Assembly (NCBI GenBank): GCA_003116995.1
Contig: BDSL01000011.1
Location: 1,488,001-1,552,000 of the forward strand
Source: Yamagishiella unicocca
Taxonomy: Eukaryota; Chlorophyta; Chlorophyceae; Chlamydomonadales; Volvocaceae
Direction: 5' to 3'
Length of the DNA stretch: 64,000 nt
A program made the position numbers and the translations under genes. Shown here in pieces: positions 30,741 to 42,384 of this stretch. The notes below the pieces were generated by a model, which did no database searches, was not told the DNA's origin, and saw only the letters and a list, made by a program, of their open reading frames with translations. Position 1 is the stretch's first letter. Each line of letters begins with the position of its first letter.

Positions 30741-33700
30741 CTCCTCCTCGTCCGACTCCTCCGGCAACTCGCACTCCGCCGAATCCGGATCCGGATCCAC
30801 CTCCGTTGGCGCCACCGGCGCCACCTCCACCACCACCGGCGCGGGCGCGTCATCGCCCTGAGGCGTACGGCAAGGGGTGCGGTTTGTGTGAGTCACGTGT
30901 ACGACGGGGTGCGGTTTGTGAGCAGTAAAGTGTACGGCATGGGGTGCGGTGCGTTGATTTACCGCTAAGCCGCTAGAGGTGCAGTGTGTACGACCCGAGC
31001 GTACGGCATGGGGTAATGAGTTTGATTCGAGCGGGGGGCTGAGCGTCGGTGGCGTGTGTGTTTCAGGACTGTCAGCGCGTGTGTGGAGGCGGTGAACGGG
31101 GCCGAGATAATGGTGGTGGATGGGGTAGGGGTAGGGGTAGAAGATGGGCCTCGGTTTAGAGCCCACCGCACCACACAGCACACGGCACCCAACTACACTC
31201 ACCAGGCGGATCACTTCGTCGTCGATTTGCGTCGGCAGTAGCTGCGGCGTGGCGCTGCGGGCGGCGGGGGGCTCGGGCGGTGCCGCCGGGTCTCCCTGCA
31301 GCAGCAGCAACGGACCCATGCGGAGGACGAGAGGCAGTGAGGCTGACAACGAAACTGCTCGCAAGGCCGCGAGAGCATCAGTGTAGGTTGACAACTTGAC
31401 AAAGCCTACAACCACCCGCGCAATTGCCCGTCTACGGCAGTCGCCGGATGCGGGAGGTGCGGGTACTGACCAGGCGGATCACCTCGTCCTCCGGGGGTGC
31501 AGGTGCAGGGGTGGGCTGCGGCTCGGGGGACTCGGGGGCAGGGGTGGACTCAGCCGCAGGAGCGGGCTCGGACACAGGAGCGGGCTCACCCGCCGGGGCG
31601 GGCTCAGGCTCTGGCTCAGGGGCGGGCTCAGGCTCAGTCTGCGGGGCTGCTGGCTCCCCCTGCGACGTGGATGAGGGGTCGGATGAGGAGTTGCGAGGTG
31701 AGGTGAGGGGGGCAAGCTTCGAGGAGCGGGTAAGGCGCTGCCTGCTAACGCGCCAGGCCTTTTCATCACCCCACCCACCCAGCCACCCACCCGCCCACAC
31801 AGGATTTTTGCGCTGTTCCAGACGCCGGCCAGGTCCCTTGCGGTCACACAGCACCATCACATACCCCCCATGAACACATGAACTACTGCATCGGTGTCGC
31901 TCCAGTGTCCTGCCCAAACCCGCCTGCCTAGCCCCGTGTAAACTCACCTCCGACTCGGGCGCCTTAGCAACCGGTTCCGGTTCGGATTCCGCTTCTAGTT
32001 CCGGTTCTGGTTCCGGTGCTGATTCTGGCTCCGGTTCCTGTTCCGGAACTGGTTCCGGTTCCGGTTCGGTCACTGGCTCGGGTTCTGGTTCCTCCACCGG
32101 CTCTGGTTCTGGATCCGCTATCGGCGCTGGTTCCGTTTCCACCACTGGTTCTGGTTCAGGTTCCAGCTCCAGCGTTAGTACGTCTGGCTCCGGTTTCGAT
32201 TCCGACACCACTCTAAGCTCCGCCTCCGGCGCCGCTTCTGGTTCGGGTTCGGCCTTCCCTTCCAGCTCTACTTCAGCTTCCACCTCCGCTTCCGGTTCTG
32301 GTTCCCGTGCCAGTGCCAGTTCCAGTTCAGGTTCAGGTTCCACTTTCGGTTCCGGATCCGATACTGGTTCCACGTCTGGTTCCACTTTCGCATCGGCTTC
32401 CGGTTCTGGTTCCGGTTCCGGTTCTGCTGCCGGTTCCTCTTTCAAATCCGGCTGCCGCTCAGGCTCCGCCCCAGGTTCCGGTTCCGCCTCCAGCTCCAGA
32501 TCTGGTTTCTGCTTGGGGCCGGGACGGGGCGGCAGCTTGAGGGGAATAAGGTGGAGTGCACGTGCGAGTGATGGGCCCGGGAGCCCAAAAAGCAAGCGCG
32601 TAAGAAACAAAATACCAAATACAGGTCAATCGCACACAACATCATCACCGGCTATCCACTCTTCCCCTCCATCCCCACTCCTATCTCCACAAGGCGAGCG
32701 CTGTGCCCTCACCTCCGCCTGGCTTGTGCTAGCCGACAAACCGCGGCTGACTGCTGCCGCGGCCTCCGCCTCGAGTTCCGGTGTCGACCCGGCCCGCTCG
32801 ACCGCCTCCGCGCTCGCTTCCAGCACCGCCGCCGCGGACTCCGGCGCCCTCTCAACCTGCCAACCGACATGGGAGGGGTTTAGACAGGCGGGACGAATTT
32901 GGATTTTAAAGTGCTACTAGACTACAATCACTCGCTTCACTCGCGCAACCGTCCCAACCAGAACAACCGAATGGGGGGCTGGTACCCGCATGTACGGCCC
33001 CCCGACATGCGAGCTCCCAGACGCCGCACCTGGTCTTCCTCCTCGTCCGTTTCCCCTTTTGACGATGAGGACGAAGAGGACTGGGAGCTGCCTGAGCCCT
33101 GGCTGGCAGAGCCCTCGGCCGTTTCCACCGTCGGCTCCCCCTGCTCCTGCGGTTCAGTGACGATGCGGCGCGGCACGATGTTGGGTTTCATGCCGCCCCC
33201 CCGACACTTCCAATGTCGAGTAACCGGTTCTTTCCTGTAACCCTCCCTCCTCCTTTGTCGTTTTGCGGCTGCGGTCGGTACATGAGGAATACCGTGACGC
33301 ACCTTCTTGTCCTGCCCCTCTTCCTCATCCTCCTCCTCTTTCTCCTCCTCCTGCCCTTCCTCCGAGGACGAGGACGATAGATATGATGAGGAAGAGGACT
33401 CAGCCGATGGCGTCGCCGATGGCTGGCTCTTATCAGGCGCTCGGTCTGCTGGCGCGTCAGCTTCTGGCGCCGGCGCCGCCGCCTGGGCAACGACACCATG
33501 GCGCGGTGAGTAAGCCATGACAAGAGCCGTTTTGTTGGTTGCTGTGCGCGCCTGCAGCAAGCTTCCAGACCACGCAATCCGAACCCCACCCAGCGACGCA
33601 CCTGCTGCTCCTGCTCTTCCTCGCACTGCGGCTCGGGCTCGGCCGCCTTGGGCGCTGGCGCTGCTGCCTCCTCAGCGGGCGCCGCTACCTCCTCTGGCTC

Positions 33701-33785
33701 GGCCGGTGCGGGCGGCTCTGGCTCTGGTTCCGCCGCTTGTTCCGGTGTCGGCTCCGGCTCTGGCACTGCCGCTGGTTGAGGCTCC

Positions 33786-33826
<41 letters not shown>

Positions 33827-34559
33827 CGGTTCCGGTTCCGGTTCCGGTTCCGGTTCTGGTTCCGGTTCCGGTTCCGGTTCCGGTTCTGGTTCCCGTTCCG
33901 GTTCCGGTTCCGGTTCCGGTTCCGGTTCCGGTTCCGGTTCCGGTTCCGGTTCCGGTTCCGGTTCCGGTTCCGGTTCCGGTTCCGGTTCTGGTTCCGGTTC
34001 CGGTTCTGGTTTCGGTACAAGTTCCGGTTCAGGTTCAGGTTCTAGCTGCGGTTCTGGTTCTGCTTCTAGTTCAGGTTCTGGCTCCAGTTTAGTTTCCGGT
34101 TTCGCCTCCGCCTCCAGCTCAGCCTTCGGCTCCCCCCAGGCGGGTGGCTCCGGAGGCGCCTCCTGGACCACCAGCTCCGAGACCCTCCTCTGCGGCAGTG
34201 GACGAGGTTTCGGCGGCTTTGAGCACGAGGACAACACCAGAGCAAAGCCCCAGCGAGTACAACCGCCTACCATGATGCCGTACCTTAGGGCCCCGTGCTT
34301 GACCCCTGCCATTAACCCACCCCACCCCTCCACACTCCTCCACACTCCCTCTCCACTGCTCTCCTTCCCGCCCGCTACACTTTCCACGTCGAGTAACCGG
34401 GCCTTGTTGCGACACCCCCCGCGGGCTTCCTCTCACCTCCCCGCCCTCTCGTCGGGAGAGCGACGAGCGGCTGCTGCGAGGTGACGCGGCCGGGCCCGCT
34501 GATGGTGACGAGGGACTGGGCAGGGCCGTAGCGGCGGGCAACAGCGGTGGCTGGATGGC
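30741..34559 (-). CDS. Pro/Glu-rich low-complexity exons, probably 5' part of the iPGM-like gene
   Basis: Nine predicted exons (34437-34559, 33602-34216, 33303-33482, 33030-33146, 32713-32856, 31948-32535, 31471-31659, 31203-31295, 30741-30857), all phase 0, each with GT..AG ends. They encode Glu-Pro repeats (33602-34216 and 31948-32535), acidic Ser/Glu runs, and short shared exon ends such as DEVIRL. The last one ends in DEEE and would splice in phase directly to the first mutase exon. Hexamer repeats stay open in every frame, but the imperfect copies still keep Glu and Pro, which argues for real coding. The reading frame of 34437-34559 is ambiguous: a phase-1 reading gives [20 protein letters not shown], which looks more protein-like. 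No start codon was assigned. It could also be the tail of the TIR-ankyrin gene. Confidence 0.55.
33205..33242 (+). repeat. Interspersed element family 3
   Basis: Core CGAGTAACCGGTTCTTTCCT. Related copies at 34378-34410, 43520-43582, 63814-63855, and inverse copies at 37195-37255 and 61317-61360. The longer copies also share TCCGAAGGCTATGCAC ahead of the core. Confidence 0.7.
33782..34030. repeat. GGTTCC hexamer array coding Glu-Pro
   Basis: About 40 copies of GGTTCC/GGTTCT on the plus strand read as GAA/GAG-CC codon pairs on the minus strand, giving a (Glu-Pro)n run. The hexamer period keeps the frame. Confidence 0.9.
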
Positions 34560-34901
34560 CTGTAAGACACAGAGCAGGCAGGCGTGTCAATCGTACTACC
34601 CGCGTTGGCGTTGTGTACGTTAGCGATAAGCGATAGGCGGTACGTCCGCTGGTCGCAGTCAGTCCCCGCGCCCCGCGCCGCCGGGGCGCGGCCCATTTCC
34701 GATCTTGGGGGAATCGAACCCGGGTTCTTAGCTACCGGTAGTCCCTACCCGGACAGGCGACACCGGCGCCGGCTGCGCCTCCCTCCGGGTGATTGCAGGC
34801 AGCGACTGGCGGGGGGCGGCTGCGCGGTGGTGGTGCGGTGCGGCATCTGGCGCCAGCAGGGGCTGCGGAGGGAGGGAGGGAGCGACAGTGCCAAGGGAGG
34901 G

Positions 34902-34962
34902 TTCGAGAAAGACCCGTGGATGCCCGAAAACACCGTTTAGAACATACGTTTTGAGATGCATG
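34902..34962 (+). repeat. Interspersed element family 1, copy between TIR-ankyrin and Pro/Glu exons
   Basis: Nearly full copy (TTCGAGAAAGACCCGTGG to GTTTTGAGATGCATG) among GCCAAGGGAGGG repeats. Its family is otherwise mainly intronic, which hints that 34.6-35.4 kb is intron rather than a gene boundary. Confidence 0.8.
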
Positions 34963-35380
34963 CCAAGGGAGGGAGGGAGGGGGCGACGGTGCCAAGGGAG
35001 GGAGGGGGCGACGGTGCCAAGGGAGGGAGGGAGCGAAGATGAAGTACCAGAACTGCAGGGCACCGCAGGCCGCTAGGAAAGACATGCGCATGTGCGTTTA
35101 CGCGTTGCGTTTGCGTTCGCGTTCGTGTTCGTGTTTGTGTTTGTGTTTGTGTTTGTGTTCGTGTTCGTGTTTGTGTTTGTGTTTGCATGCTCGGTGGCGG
35201 CAGGCAGGCACGGCACCGTACTGCGAGGCGTGCTGCGGCGCCGTCCTGCCTTCAACGAGCACAGGTGTGGAGTCCGCGGGAGCCTTGAAGGTTATGGTGT
35301 CCCGGAACATGACGGCTTGTGGCGGTGGCGGTGCGCTCAGTGCGCGTGTCATAACGTGATGACGTGTCGTTCTGTCGTAC

Positions 35381-38300
35381 CTTGTTTCGGAGCGTCGCGA
35401 GGGGGGCGGCCGCTGCGCTCCGGCGGGCGGGTGCCAGGGGGGAGGGCTCGGGCGGGGGGGCGGGCCGCGGCCGAGACGGCGAGGCGCTCTGTTGTGTGTG
35501 GGGGGGGAGGGAAGGGGTTACAATAAAAGAACCGGGGGGCAGGGGGGCGGAGCTCGGGGGGTGCGAGGGGCGTGTCCTCTTGGACGGCGGCCGCACAGAA
35601 GGGAGAGTCAACACACACACCCTCCTCACAACACCTGCCGCAGCCGTCCCTTCCGGACACCCAGAGGACTGCATTCGCAGGCAGCGCAGCGCGAGGCCGT
35701 TCCAGGGCTTCGCTTCCACTAGGGCTTCCACCAGGGCTTCCACCAGGGCTTCCACTCCGCAAGTCCTCCGAGGCTCTTAGCTCGCGACGCAGCCTGCCGG
35801 TGGACCCACCTGTCCCAGGAGCGGCAGCGCGGGCAGCACCCCAGTGGAGGCGCGGCGGTTCCGGCCGTCGTGGAACCTCCCCGGGCTGCCCCGGCCGACG
35901 GTCGTACGCCCGGTGGCCCACAGCCGATCCGTGGGCTGCGCGGCCGGGCGGGCGGGCAAGAACGTGAATGTACGGCGCACAACGCATCTCGTTAGTCGTA
36001 ACTCGGGGCTCTCGGCTACGGGGTTATACTAGTTGAAGCGAGAGCGAGGAAGTGCTGTGGTTCCCTGTGGTTCAGGGCAGTGTGATCGGTGTGGGGACGC
36101 GAGGGCTACCCACGCGCCTGTGGGCCCTTCGTGGGAGTTGGGCAGGGCAGTTCTTGATACGACACGAGCCGAGCCGACGCGAAGCACCAGCGCTTACCGG
36201 CGATGTGAAGCGGCCTGTCGTGTGGGCGTGCGCCTCCCCGCCGCCGTGCTCCCACCACTTCTGCTGCCCTAAGCTGCCCCCGCCGCTGCCGCCCGGCGCG
36301 TTGGCTCTGAGGCTCCGCAAGGGGACGCCGCTGACGGAGGCGCGGGCGGTGGGCAGCTCCCCGAAGCTGCTGCTGCCCAGGTAGTCCAGCGGAGTAGCGC
36401 CGTTCTGCTCGGACGCACGGCGGCGTACGGAGGTGTACGAGCGTACGGGAGTGAGAAATACCGCGGCGCAGTGAAAAACACCGTACAGTAAGTCAGGTGC
36501 GACAGGGTATGTGTGCGTGTTTCAGCAAAAGCGTTGGGAGAGGGGAAAACAGCCACAGCCGCAGCCACAGCCGCAGCCACAGCCGCAGCCACAGCCGCAG
36601 CGAGGCACTTAGCCTGCGATGGCCCATAAGGTACTATTCCGGCCAAGTACCCGACACTAACGGTGCGATTTCCCGCATAGTCGCTACCAGGAGGCCAGGG
36701 GTCTCATAGCTGTGCCTGCCGCCCCACCTTGTTGGTCGCCACCTTGTTTGCCCCCGCCTGAGCCAGCATCCGGGCTATGGCGACCTCCTCGCTGCGAACG
36801 GCCTTATGGTACGGCGTCTCACCTTCCTGCGAGGGTCAGGACAACCGCAAAATAAACCGACAACGACAACGGATCACCCACGGCGACACCGGTAAGCGTG
36901 TTTAGGCTGGCGGCGCAAACACGTGCTCGTCCCCCTCTTCACGCTCCGCCGTTCGTGCAGGACGGCTGAGGCGGGGCCAGATGAACGTACTGCCGTACTG
37001 CCGTACCATTCGCTTTATTAGCCATCCCCAGCGCCGAGCGGCTGCCGCCCCCCAGCACCCACCTCGTCCACCGCCTCCTTATCCGCCCCCGCCGCCAGCA
37101 GCTCCTGGACCATCTCAGAGAGCCCCCAGTGGCTGGCGTAGTGAAGCGGAGTGAAGCCGCCCTGTGGGTGGCCCGGAGAGGGGGGAGGCAATAATAGAAC
37201 CGGCAACGCGACTGGGGAAATGTAGCGTGTGCATAGCCTTCGGACACCGGGACCGGAGAGGGGGGAGGGAGGCGGCGGAGTCGGCGGGGGCCCGGAGGCG
37301 GAAGGAGGTGTTTTTTATCCGTACTTGGACACAATCCGTACCTATGTTATGTACGATAATAAAACCTTACCTTGTTTCCATGTTGTGGTCTTAAGTTTCG
37401 GGACAGGGGCGCAACTCGAGTACAAGGACCGTGAAGATCGATGGCGGTAGCGCTTTGCACCAGGGTTAACGGTGCGTGGCAGACGTCAAGAGGAACCTCG
37501 TGTGCTCACCGCTCCCCTGCAGCCCCCAGACCCTCCCCCGCCCCGGAGCCCACTTATCCTATCCGTGTCGCATAAACGGTTTCTATGCCCCCCCCCGGGG
37601 CTCCAAACCGGCCCCGCCCCACCTGTCCTCTGCAGTCGATGTCCGCTCCCGCCTCCAGCAGCACCCGCAGGATGAGCGCGTTGCTCTGGCGGCTGGCCAT
37701 GTGAAGCGGGGTGTCGCCGAACTGCGGCAGGGCGGGCGGGACGAGGGGTGGAGGGTGAAGGTGAGAGGGGGGGGGTGATAAGAGAATCCGCGAATCCACG
37801 GCCCACAAACCGAGGGCGGTGAAGGTGGTGGTCCAGCGGAGCGGAGCGGAAAGGAGAAGGAGCGGAGGCGCTGCTGAGGCGCAGTGATAGGCAGCGTTGA
37901 CTGTAGAAGGTGAGGGGGGGTGTCATGTGTGTGGAGGCCTGTATACCGCATCTGCCAACCCCTCCCTCACGCGGGGTGAAGAGGTGCAAGCAGCCAAGTG
38001 CCACCTCCCTGCTCTGCCCTCCGCTGCTCTGCCCGCCCGGCCCTGCTCGTCCAGTACGAACTGCATTTGTTGACCGTACTCTCACCGGCAGCACCGTTGC
38101 CAGCCCTGCCCCTTCCGTGTGCCGTACCGGCAGCAACCAGCACCGCTGCGCTCCCCACCGGGACCTACCAAGGTGCGAGCCCCCACGTCGGCTCCCGCCC
38201 GCAGCAGCACCTCCGCTAACACCACGTTGCCTCGGTAGCAGGCCTTGTGCAGGGCGGTCCAGCCGCTCTGCACACAGGTCGCGCGCAAACGGGGTGTCAC

Positions 38301-41300
38301 GGTATCGGTATGGTAAAAGGGAGCCTCAGCCGAAATATGGTTACTGCAACGGCGTTAGTGTGCCTACTTAGGCCCTCCCAGTTGCCGGCAGCGGAGCCCC
38401 AGCAGAGGCGGGGCCGCCCCCACGGCCCAAACCGTTTACCGGTACCACTGTACGGCACAGTCGTACAACGCGCGTCTGTTGCGCAACCCACCTCGTCCGC
38501 GACGTTGGGGCTCACGCCCGACTCGAGCAGCTGCCGGATCCGCACGATGTCGTACGCCAGGCAAGCCTTCATCAGCGCGTCCTGCGGGGGCCCCCGTGTG
38601 GTGTGCAGCGGCGAGGGTTTGGATCCAGTCCGCAATCTGGATCCGGAGCCGTACGGGCACGCATTACGGCAAGATTCCAAACGGCGTTGGCGTCGTGGTA
38701 CGTGTCCCGGCGCGCACCTGTTGCGACGGACCCGCGGGTCCGCCGCCGCCCTCCCGCGCCACGGCCCAGCGACCGGTGCTAGAGCCGCCGCCGCCGCCGC
38801 CGCCGCCGCCCCCCATCGACGGCGCGGCCGACGGCTCCGCCGCCGCGGCGGCCGGCTCTGCAGCACCCTCCGCACTGCCTTCCGCACCGGAGCCCGCCGG
38901 CGCCGCCGCTTGCGGCGCCAGCGGCTGTGCAGTTCCGTTGGGTGCAACCTCCATGCTACCCCTCCGCTCCGTTGGACTCCCGACCTGCCATGGCAGAGAA
39001 AATGAAACACGATGCAGCCAGTTGATGTTGTGTCGTACACAGTACGACACCGCGCGACACACATGGGAGCTTGGCATCCCGTGACTGTGCGGCCGCGTTC
39101 GTGCGAGGATCGGCTGTCGTACATGAGGCGGCGCGTGGCCGCCAGCACGGCATCTAAGGATCCTGCAACACCCCATGGGCATGGATCCCGGGATCCACAC
39201 AACCATGATCCAGCATCGACCAACGAAGCGAAACAACGAAACACCGTTGCCCCGTCCCCAGTCCCCCTCCTGGCACCGTCCCCCTCCTGGCCCCAGCCCC
39301 CACAGCATCACCTCCTTGGACTGCTCCGAGCTGCTGCCCCCTCCTGTCCCCAGCCCCCACAGCATCACCTCCTTGGACTGCTCCGAGCTGCTGCCCCCTC
39401 CTGTCCCCAGCCCCCACAGCATCACCTCCTTGGACTGCTCCGAGCTGCTGCCCCCTGCTGGCCCCAGCCCCCACAGCATCACCTCCTTGGACTGCTCCGA
39501 GCTGCTGCCCCCTCCTGTCCCCAGCCCCCACAGCATCACCTCCTTGGACTGCTCCGAGCTGCTGCCCCCTGCTGGCCCCAGCCCCCACAGCATCACCTCC
39601 TTGGACTGCTCCGAGCTGCTGCCCCCTCCTGGCCCCAGCCCCCACAGCATCACCTCCTTGGACTGCTCCGAGCTGCTGCCCCCTCCTGGCCCCAGCCCCC
39701 ACAGCATCACCTCCTTGGACTGCTCCGAGCTGCTGCCCCCTCCTGGCCCCAGCCCCCACAGCATCACCTCCTTGGACTGCTCCGAGCTGCTGCCCACTGA
39801 CAGCCACGAGGCGTTCTGCGCCAGCCGGGTCGTGTGCTTCGGTACGGCAGGCAGGTACGGCGACCCCGCGGGCCTTATCACACGGGGGCTGCAGCCGTGC
39901 CGCCGCAGGTGCGCCAGCAGCTCCTGAACCACCTCCTGCAGCGCCGCCCGCTCGGGCTTGTGGGCGTGATGCGCCCTCTCCAGCCGCGCCTTGAGGCTGA
40001 GGGGGCCCTTAGGGACGCGCTGCAGCGACCCCAGCTGCGTGTGTGTGTGTTTCGGGTGAGGGGAGGGGCGGGGAGGGGAGGAGGGGAATGGCGGGGATCG
40101 CGGGTGAGGGGAGGGGAGGAAGGGAGGGGGAGGGGAGCACGGAGAACTGAACTACAGGTTGAGGCAATGGGTCGGTGGAGGAATGGCAGGTGACACACGT
40201 GGCAGATGAAACACGTGGCTGGAGAGGTGGACGGAGGGATCCTGCTAGCGGACGGGTACAAGGGAGCAGGTAGCAGTCACCACAACCCACGGACGAGGTG
40301 TCGGGAGCGGGTGCAGTCTCGCGGCCCCGCTCCCCCCCCCGCATCCCCGCGCGCTCACATAGGCCTCCACGCCAGGTGGTGGGTACGCGCCGCTGTGCCA
40401 GAGCGGTATGATCTTCTTCTGGGAGCGGTCCGCGAAATCCACCTCCCGCAGCGTCCACTTGGTCTCACCATACCTGCGGAGAGGTAGCGGACAGGCGGCC
40501 GGGAGGGCGGACACCGGTGAGTCCCTACCAAGGCCAGCTGCCAGCAACTCTGTCCCGACCAAGGCCAGCTGCCAGCAACCCTGTCCCGACCAAGGCCAGC
40601 TGCCAGCAACTCTGTCCCGACCAAGGCCAGCTGCCAGCAACTCTGTCCCGACCAAGGCCAGCTGCCAGCAACCCTGTCCCGACCAAGGCCAGCCGTCTCT
40701 GTCTGGCTTTATCGGCGCCCACCTGCCGGCGCACCAGCGACCCTGTGCCCCCTTCCACCGTGCCGCGCGCTGCGTGTCATTTAAAGTCCCACGGTACGAC
40801 ACGCTCGTCCCTCCTTCGGTATCGTACACCCCCGTGAACATCTTCCGCCACTGAGATATCACTGCTGCTGCTGTTACTGCTGTTGCTGTCCGGACAACCC
40901 CGTACTTGCGCTGCCTGCTCCTGCTCCTGCTACCGCGGCCGCAGCTGCCCGTGCTCCGCTCCTGCTACCACTGCTGGCTGGGCATCCACTGGAGCCCCCA
41001 GCCCCTCTTTGGAGTCCCTAGCGGGAAGGGCCGTCCGCCCCCCTCCCGCCTGAGAACACCCTCGGACGCCCCCCTCTCGCCTGGGCAACACCCCCCCGGA
41101 CGCCAACCACACGCCCGTCCCAGCCCCATCCCATCTCAGCGTCCCGACCCAGATGCGCCTCCTCCGCGGGCGCGGCGGGTCGGGACCCACATGAGCGCGC
41201 ACACGCCCCCGCGCCGAGAAGCTCCGAGGCGAAGCGTTTCACGGCGCGGCTAAAGGAAGGCGCGTGGCTCGCTCCAGGTGTGCGCACAGCACCTCAATCT

Positions 41301-42372
41301 GTGCCTCCCCCCCAATCCTTTAACCCCCCCCCATCCGGGCCTCAATCCGGGCCAGCATTCTGGTTCGGTGCCCCGCACCCCAATTCGCACCCCAAACCAG
41401 CACCCCAATTCGCACCCCCTGCCCCGCCCCATGCATCTCAAAACTTCTGTTTTAAACGTTTTTTCGGACATCCACGGGTTTCCCTCGAACCCTGCCCCGC
41501 CGCTTACCCGGGGCTGCACACCACCAACACCACCTCGCAATTCAGGATGGCCCTGGCGACCCTGCTGGCCCACTTCTGGCCCTCCTCCACGTCAGCCTCC
41601 CCCACGAACACCGTGTAGCCCAGCTGCTGCAGGGATTCCTGGATCTCGGCCACGCTGGGTCAACGCCGTACGGCAACGGTTTTGGGCGGTGGGGCCAGGG
41701 TTTTGAGAATGGTGGGTGGCAGAGTGGGGCGGGATGAGGTACGTTTTCGAATGCGGTGCGTCACAAGTGGGATGGACACGAGGGGATGTATCGTGGTGGG
41801 GTGTAGGGTGGTGGTGAGGGTGAGGTTGCTGGCGAGAACGGAGGGTCGGGAGGGAGTTGTGAGCCTGGGGTGGAAGGCTGGGATGGGGCCTGGGGGGTCG
41901 CTGGGCGGCCGACCGTGCCCGGGTGTGGGTAGTGTGTCAATGAGGCGGGGGCATGCTAGGCTAGGGCAGGGAGAATAGGGGTGCTAGTGAAAATAGGGTG
42001 TCTACGGGCAAGAGTGAGCGTGCGGGTCGTCGCGTACTATGAAGGGCTGCGACTGCGGTTAGGCGGGAGGGCTCGGATGGCATGACGTGCTGTACTGATT
42101 GCCTCCATAGTACTATATTTGATGCGCTCAACCATTGATGAGGCCGTAGGCATTATGAGTTGCTGCCTGGGCACATGGGACGGACGGCATTCTTACCAGC
42201 CATCACCGCCATAGAGATGCTTGTCCCCGGAGTCTTTTATCCGATAGCTGATTACAATTTGGGACCGCTCCGCATTGGGCGAAGTGGAGCGGAGAGGAGC
42301 GACGTTCCTTCGGAGCACCTCTGCTTCCTGTGAACTTCTAATCCTACTTCTGCCACCAGAACCTGTTGCCAT
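35381..42372 (-). CDS. TIR-domain ankyrin-repeat protein
   Basis: Exons: 42197-42372, 41508-41654, 40359-40473, one starting at 40034 (its 3' end unresolved), 38718-38984, 38492-38581, 38169-38267, 37623-37721, 37063-37161, 36728-36826, 36198-36404, 35810-35935, 35381-35488. Residues about 37-146 form a TIR domain: SQIVISYR (beta-A), LGYTVFVGEADVEEG, WASRVARAILNCEVVLVVCSP, then KWTLREVDF, where Glu 118 matches the glutamate that is catalytic in NADase TIRs (plant WCLxEL), and KKIIPLW. A helical linker and a 19-residue tandem repeat follow. Four consecutive 99-bp exons and a 90-bp one each hold one 30-33-residue ankyrin repeat (TPLHxA, GADxxA). The start ATG at 42372 follows TATAAA. TIR proteins typically cleave NAD+ or scaffold immune signalling; an innate immune or cell-death sensor role is inference. 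The C-terminus beyond 35381 is not settled. Confidence 0.8.
39279..39791 (-). repeat. 57-bp minisatellite, nine copies, within the TIR-ankyrin gene
   Basis: Nine units of exactly 57 bp, in frame with the preceding helical exon, would encode SSSEQSKEVMLWGLGPGGG nine times with Pro/Thr and Gly/Ala variants. Every copy also contains AAGGAG|GTGATG, a usable 5' splice site in phase 0. The array could therefore be coding, intronic, or spliced at varying copies. Confidence 0.85.
40524..40690. repeat. 30-bp minisatellite in TIR-ankyrin intron 2
   Basis: Between five and six copies of a unit containing GACCAAGGCCAGCTGCCAGC. They lie in the intron between the two C-terminal TIR exons. Confidence 0.8.
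41430..41495 (-). repeat. Interspersed element family 1, TIR-ankyrin intron 2 copy
   Basis: Inverse copy reading GGTTCGAGGGAAACCCGTGG on the minus strand, then on to GTTTTGAGATGCATG. Its TTCGAGG end lies 13 bp from the donor of the preceding TIR exon. Confidence 0.85.
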
Positions 42373-42384
42373 GTTGGCACTATG

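Noticed and set aside
33517..34092. Val-Pro and Arg-Phe repeat frames on the plus strand
   Set aside because: The GGTTCC hexamer is open in all six frames. Only the Glu-Pro frame is flanked by splice sites and by imperfect copies that conserve composition.
34700..34725. tRNA-like B box (GGGTTCGATTCCC on the minus strand)
   Set aside because: No matching acceptor stem, D arm or A box at the right distance, and the T stem pairs poorly. At most a SINE relic.
39012..39927. Long plus-strand frames across the 57-bp repeats
   Set aside because: A 57-bp unit is a multiple of three, so any open unit stays open. The minus-strand frame continues a real exon and the plus-strand ones do not.
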